Assembly: GCA_002794735.1 (NCBI GenBank)
Contig: NBAZ01000003.1
Span: 2,294,001-2,358,000 of the forward strand
Length of the DNA stretch: 64,000 nucleotides
Direction of reading: 5' to 3'
Source of the DNA: Pyrrhoderma lamaoense
Taxonomy: Eukaryota; Basidiomycota; Agaricomycetes; Hymenochaetales; Hymenochaetaceae
Each line of letters opens with the position of its first letter. Within the stretch, counting starts at the first letter, position 1. Below, piece by piece: positions 58,834 to 64,000 of this stretch. The notes below the pieces were generated by a model that saw only the letters and a program-made list of their open reading frames with translations, searched no databases and was not told where the DNA came from. The translations under genes and the position numbers were made by a program.

Positions 58834-61803
58834 TTAGTCGATGAGCGGCTGGAAAGCGCTATCAGTAGATCGCCGTTTGTGATGACGGTATGGTCTTCCA
58901 GAAGTTGGACGTCCAGATAAGGGTGGAGTCAGAGCCGTGGGTGAAGAGGTGCGTACTTGCTCTGAGCCGCCCCCATAATACTCAAAAGGGTTATTATATG
59001 GCTGTTCGTTTCTATAACTGTTTTGAACTTCTAGTTCTTGTGACTCTGATTGATCTCTTGTTGAGGTACGACCATATCTTAATGAGCGTCCATATCGAAT
59101 ACCCCTGTCAAGAATTGATCCAATACCACCTGAAAGTAGGTATGAACGGCCCGCCAAGTATAGGAGACTCTAATCAACAAATAGAAACTAATTACTATCA
59201 TAGTATAAGAAAAATGTTGATATTTACGTACCAATTCTATTAATTGCTCCGATGCTAAAGCAAGGGCATAAGGAGGGAGCCTGGCGAGCGAAGAAAGAAG
59301 TTACTAATAGGTGAGACTAGATATTCAGCTCGGGATACGTACACCATGGAATGAGTAGCAAGATACCAAACTCGGGATCCTTCGTAATTGAAGTTTTCAT
59401 CAAGAATATCCGATGATGCATTCACATCTACTGCAGTCAATATGATAACTAGCGACCCAACAAGGAGTCTACTAATCGTTTGCCCCCACTCATATTTATC
59501 TAGGTGGTGAATTCCGTCAAAAAGTCAATTGAGTTGAACGAGAGACAATCTTGAAATAACTATACCTCGGGGTAAGCGTGTGATTATATTGTTAAATGCC
59601 AGTGTAACGAGAAGCATCCCACCAGCTGCAAAGAACCAGAGAGCAGGTGTTGCATTGTCCGTAATTATCAATTCAGCAATTTCATGGAACGTCTCATTTG
59701 ATACAATTGTAAAGTTGCTGGCGTCATTGTCATAAAAGCCATACATTTTATGATAAAGTACGGAATTAGGATCTGGATCAGCGTGTAGGTTCTGGATTCA
59801 AGCGGGCTTCGGCATTTATACAAGTTAGATTTTAAAAAAAACGTAGCTCACATATAGAACCGTTGCAGTGAGAAGAATGTCCGCTTGGAGCATCCAGTTA
59901 TAAGCAACAGCTGGGTTACTATTGTGATTGTTTACTGCATCATCAATTCCAACGTTCACAATAGTTAGCAATGTGTTTAAGGCAACTCCGGTTTTATTCA
60001 AGTCATGGACCTCATCATAACTATAGTCCGACTCGTTTAGATGAACCCCAAAGCCCTTAGATGACATAAGGGCTGATGATGTCCGGACAAATTGGAAGGG
60101 GACCCCCATAGCATCACCGATACTCTATTGGAAATTGTCAGAAAAACTATTTGATTCGCATTCAAAACCTGGCTCGTCACTCACACCGACTGAAAGCATT
60201 TGTGCGATTCCCTGAAGAGTTACAATAAGGGATGATAAGAAGAAGAACTGGAAGAAGAAGAGAGACAATGCCCTCCGACTACCGACTCTATCACCTTCAC
60301 TAGTACTGAAGTATAGGGTAAATATCAAAATGAAGATAGCAGCCGCACAGAGGATCAGGGCAAGAGTTCCTACTCCTAGTGAGATATTCCCTACTATATA
60401 CTGAAATCCGTTCGTGATCTTGTCTAGTCCACCACCAAGTATAATAATGAAAACAGTAGAACTTCTACCATAAATTGCTTCTGGAGAATAACGTACTCTG
60501 CCCGGTACACTCGCTGCAACGAAGTGTGAAGCCACTTCAGCAAGAAGAGGTACATACCAAAGGACGATTTTGATTATTTCATCCGTCTCATCCGGATTTT
60601 TTCCTATAACAAGGTAGGCAGAAAAGTAGCATAACGCAGAGAAAGCCAGTGTTCCTATGTGCACAAAGAAGGCAGTTGTCTTGATACGGCGATTCTCCCC
60701 GAGGATAGTCTGGACCCGGGAGGCGTGGAAAAATGCTACAGTTAAAGTCTAGTTAGCTACATGCAACCTTTGTATTTGTAATGCTTATCTGTCTCACCAA
60801 GAACATACTGTGCGAGTAATACTACTCGACTAAAAGCAATCGTCATAGATATTCCTCTAGCATTTAGAGTAGGTATCCTATCACTTCTATATTGCGCTAC
60901 CGCTATATCCTGTTGTGACATGAAATCTTGTAACTTTAACTGTGTCAGGACGTTTTGTTCCTGTACATCATTGACAATTCCATCTGTAACATCGAAATTC
61001 CTCGTGAATGCTGCCAGTGTGCAGAACACGAGTAATTGCAAGAAAACGAATACTCGATGTAACCAGTCTGATTGCCGGAATCGCACATTATATGCAACTT
61101 GGCTAGCCCAAATCCACCACACCAGAGCGAAGAAGCTACAATAAGAAGCCACGTCCTAATCAAATTACAATCACTTTGCTCAGTGTCTAGAATATTGAAA
61201 GACTTGGACATGTTTATCCTCACCGATGCTTGCATTATTGGAGTGCCATCACTAGATCTCCATATGTCAGTACATGCATATACTATGAGAAAGCAAGCTG
61301 CCCACGTTAGACTTGCAAATGCAGTTGTCATAGCGATCTCGAGAAGCTGTGAGAAGAATGAGCATTTGAAACATCCTAGAAGACTCAAGAATGGTGGACG
61401 TACAAGATCACTCCACGGAATCTCAGAGACATATACTTTTAGCTCATCTGGGTTGAATCTCTATGGTCCAGTCTGGTATCAGTAAACCACATAGCACCAT
61501 ATTAGACGAGGCAAGTAATCACCTGCTCTTCCACAGGAGGTTCTGGGCGCGTAGGTAGTTCTTCAAATGGTGAACGACTCCACGGAACGATACTACCCTG
61601 CCTCTCGTTGTACAGAGATAGGCTAAGAAGAACCACAAAACAAATAATAAGTTATTAAAAGACGATGAGTTTGATTATCAATGATGGTGTCGTCAGAAAA
61701 ATTGATCCCTTACTCGTCCTCTGCAGATGATTCCTTTCTAAAAGTGGGAACTGGTCTTTTCAGTTTTTTCTCCGACCCTTTGATGGACCAGGATCCAGAC
61801 ATA
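58834..61803 (-). CDS. LtrA-family multi-pass membrane protein
   Basis: The family takes its name from a Listeria protein linked to growth in the cold; fungal members have no settled role. The start at 61803 gives MSGSWSIKGSEKKLKRPVPT, then a soluble part ending YVSEIPWSDLVRPPFLSLLG. Membrane segments follow: FASLTWAACFLIVYACTDIW, then after an intron SDVASYCSFFALVWWIWASQ and VAYNVRFRQSDWLHRVFVFL, the family signature. Later exons give LNARGISMTIAFSRVVLLAQ, LAFSALCYFSAYLVIGK, IVLWYVPLLAEVASHFVA and GRSSTVFIIILGGGLDKI. Two or three more helices follow. The C-terminus is an Arg/Ser/Gly-rich cytosolic tail (RYGRSLRYGRTSTRDQSES, TSGRPYRHHKRRST) ending at 58834. About ten exons and 10-12 helices. 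No frameshift seen. Confidence 0.8.
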
Positions 61804-62424
61804 GCTATAAGCTGGTGAATAGAGTAGAGGGCAAGAAGAGAATGTTGTCTAAGGGGGAGATCATGATGTTTATATCAACGACTAGGGCGTCTAATAGTTT
61901 ATTTATTTAGTAAGGGTAAATTCAAAATATGGGATCAGTATCAAGATGAGCGTTGTGATGCTATGCGATCAATCGTCCAGATCCAAGGCAGTCAGTCTTC
62001 TCGTCCATGATGATGGCTACATGCTAAACTTGAAAATATTTTGATATATATCGAGTCCATAACTCTACTATGCTCAATGTTTGTATGTTCATAGAACGAG
62101 ACATTGATAAAAACACATCTATCGCTCAGGCTTTGTGATGCTTATGGTGTCAATAGAAACAGCGCCCGTACACATCAAGAGCGACATCGTCTAAGGGACA
62201 AATTGCTGTACAGAATGTTTCGTATCGGGCTAGAGACGGACGATCAGGGTAGGTAGGATGATTGCTTATCAAGCCGATTGATTGCCGATACTACTACTAA
62301 GTATATCACCACAAAGTTGTAAAACAGTACAAAGAAAAACATAAGTTAACCTCCTTAAAGTAAATGCAACAAAACAAGAAGAAAACGCAGAAAGCTATGA
62401 GAAAATCTACATTTAAGAAATAAG
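61804..62424. promoter_or_regulatory. Promoter region of LtrA-family gene and 3' flank of MED14
   Basis: Both neighbours are on the minus strand. The 621-bp gap should contain the MED14 terminator (right end) and the promoter of the LtrA gene (left end). No ORF or clear motif seen. Confidence 0.45.
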
Positions 62425-64000
62425 CTACTTTATAGTATTGATAGATGTCAATTTTTTCAAGATGAATGCGTGAATCTGCGACACATAAACATGTACGGCG
62501 TTCACATCACAGATTAAGCCCCTGTCAACTTGAACAACACGCATATCTATAGACGCTGACTGCTTCTCTTTACGACAAACACGGATGGTATCCTCCAGAA
62601 TCACAGAGAAATCCGGAATAGGTTCAAAAGTTCCTACGTAGCGCTTTTGTGGAATCAAAGAATCATTAGTCAGACCAGGCTTTCCAGTAAGTTTGTCTTG
62701 GCTTCCAAGTTTCCCGTTCTTCGAAGCAGAAGTTGCGGTGCGAGAAACTTCTCGGGGAGTCTTAGAGCTGAGGGGTAGACTTGCATCGAGGACTAAAACG
62801 CGCTGTGTTTTCATTAATCGAAGGTCAAGGGCATATCTGACACGTAAAAAAGTCAGTCTCTTCTTGAATTTCACTTAGGGATTACTATAAGCATACCTCA
62901 TATCTCCGTAAAGAATACGATACCAGCCTGCCGCCTTCGAGACTTGTCGCACTCCAATTTTACGTGCCTCCAGATCAACACCGGATTCAGCACGTTCCTG
63001 CAGCGTGCTAATCGTACATACTATTGGTAACGTTCCGCGGAGTACTTCCACAAGTTGATGGAATGAAGCAGACAGAAGCGGGCCAAGACGCAAGATACGC
63101 TGGAAATACTGTCGCGCATCTTCATGTGGATTATATAATCCCTCTTGTCCTTGATGATCAAGAGGGACGCTAAGCGAGGTTGGTCGACTTCTGGAGCGTA
63201 CTCTGGAGAAGGATAGCTCGTAAGCGCTGCTGCCTCCACTAGTATTCATACTTTTCAGAGAGACGGTATAATCCTGTGATGTATGATCAGCTATGAAGCG
63301 ATTAAGTCGAGTAGTACCGTACCTTTGCGTACACAAACTCCACGGACTGTAAGTCAAATGACAGTAGTCGAACGTCGTGCCACGAATACCGACTCGCCAT
63401 TTGAGACACTTCTCGAGCTATGACAACCATCTTAGAAACATTAGCCCACTCCGTCAAGAACTCCTGCACACAGTTGTCGACGTCATCTGATAAAAACGAG
63501 ACGATGGCTTCTCGAGTATCATATATTATGTTCTTGGAGGGCCGGATAACAGTACTGGTCCCTGCTCTCTTGCCCACTGGCTGTTGCACATACTTTAATT
63601 TCACACATGTTACAACCTGGGTCTTTTTCGTTGTCCACCAGTTAAGAGGCACAATACGAATATTCGACATTGCTGCCTCTGCTGCAGGTACACCCGCGAG
63701 AAGATCCGAAGTTTGAACACAAAGGTCTGGTAGCGACCTAACGAGGGAGGGTCTGAGGTACTGTAATTCAGGCTGAGAAGCAGTCGACAGAGCCGGTGGC
63801 GTATATAAGCATGGAATACTGCGCATTTTCAGTTGCATTTCCACATTCGTGTACGCAACTCGAGCACTGAATGTTTTTATTTGTTAAGTGGTTGTATATC
63901 AGCCAGCAAAGAAACTTGAACACACCAGCAATATGCATACAATTCACGGAGGACCTCTGACTCAAGTTTAAAGCTATGCGATAATTAGCAAGTAGATTTA
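62425..64000 (-). CDS. MED14: MED14/Rgr1-like Mediator subunit, C-terminal part only
   Basis: MED14 is the backbone that joins Mediator head, middle and tail. Only the last few hundred residues lie in the window; the 5' part is beyond the right edge. From right to left I read ARVAYTNVEMQLKMRSIPCL, a variable segment, then LNWWTTKKTQVVTCVKLKYV, QQPVGKRAGTSTVIRPSKNI, YDTREAIVSFLSDDVDNCVQ, VIAREVSQMASRYSWHDVR and LLSFDLQSVEFVYA. The next exon has DYTVSLKSMNTSGGSSAYEL, NPHEDARQYFQRILRLGPLL and FHQLVEVLRGTLPIVCTIS, then KAAGWYRILYGDMRYALDLR and LMKTQRVLVLDASLPLSS. The stop is at 62425. The block order agrees with what I know of basidiomycete MED14 C-termini, but I could not align it, so the name is likely rather than certain. 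Confidence 0.62.

Noticed and set aside
1..64000. CRISPR arrays, rRNA genes, complete retrotransposons
   Set aside because: I saw no regularly spaced repeats, no rRNA motifs, and no reverse transcriptase or integrase signatures in any frame.

Overview
This looks like nuclear DNA of a filamentous basidiomycete, most likely an Agaricomycete. Genes are packed on both strands and split by many short GT-AG introns of about 50-90 nt. The proteins read as typical fungal ones: the Golgi SNARE Gos1, a P5B ATPase, fungal Mediator subunits and a NACHT-WD40 protein. Several hypothetical proteins have a basidiomycete flavour. I do not commit to a genus.

Layout. 1-10.8 kb: UPF2 (minus, cut by the left edge), an Rrp17/Nol12-like rRNA-processing protein (minus), Gos1 (plus) and a Ypk9/ATP13A-type P5B ATPase (plus). 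11.5-15.5 kb: a Ser/Thr-rich single-pass surface protein and a metallo-beta-lactamase-fold enzyme. 15.8-21.7 kb: two unrecognised genes, a long AT-rich gap and a small RPEL-repeat protein. 21.9-26.2 kb: a DUF1279 membrane protein, a Cys-rich type I membrane protein and a hypothetical protein with a WWTDWLCGC-type C-terminus. 27.3-34.8 kb: an intradiol ring-cleavage dioxygenase, a MED25-like Mediator subunit with polyglutamine and an amidohydrolase-like protein.

35.8-44.4 kb is a large inverted duplication. Arms of about 3.1-3.7 kb flank a 1.8-kb spacer that holds a divergent ubiquitin-like gene. Each arm carries one complete unrecognised gene and the start of a coiled-coil gene, which is complete in the left arm and truncated in the right. 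45.4-50.5 kb is one C2-NACHT-WD40 NLR-like gene. 51.2-58.5 kb holds Ssr4 (SWI/SNF-RSC) and MED12 head to head, 82 bp apart. 58.8-64 kb holds an LtrA-family membrane protein and the C-terminal part of MED14.

Two themes cross the window. First, RNA polymerase II co-regulators are frequent: MED25, MED12, MED14 and Ssr4 lie within about 35 kb. Second, at least a dozen genes' worth of clean protein homology is broken by apparent single-base losses, nearly all at short G or C runs and always of the same sign. That pattern points to undercalled homopolymers in the assembly more than to pseudogenes, and it matters for anyone using these gene models.
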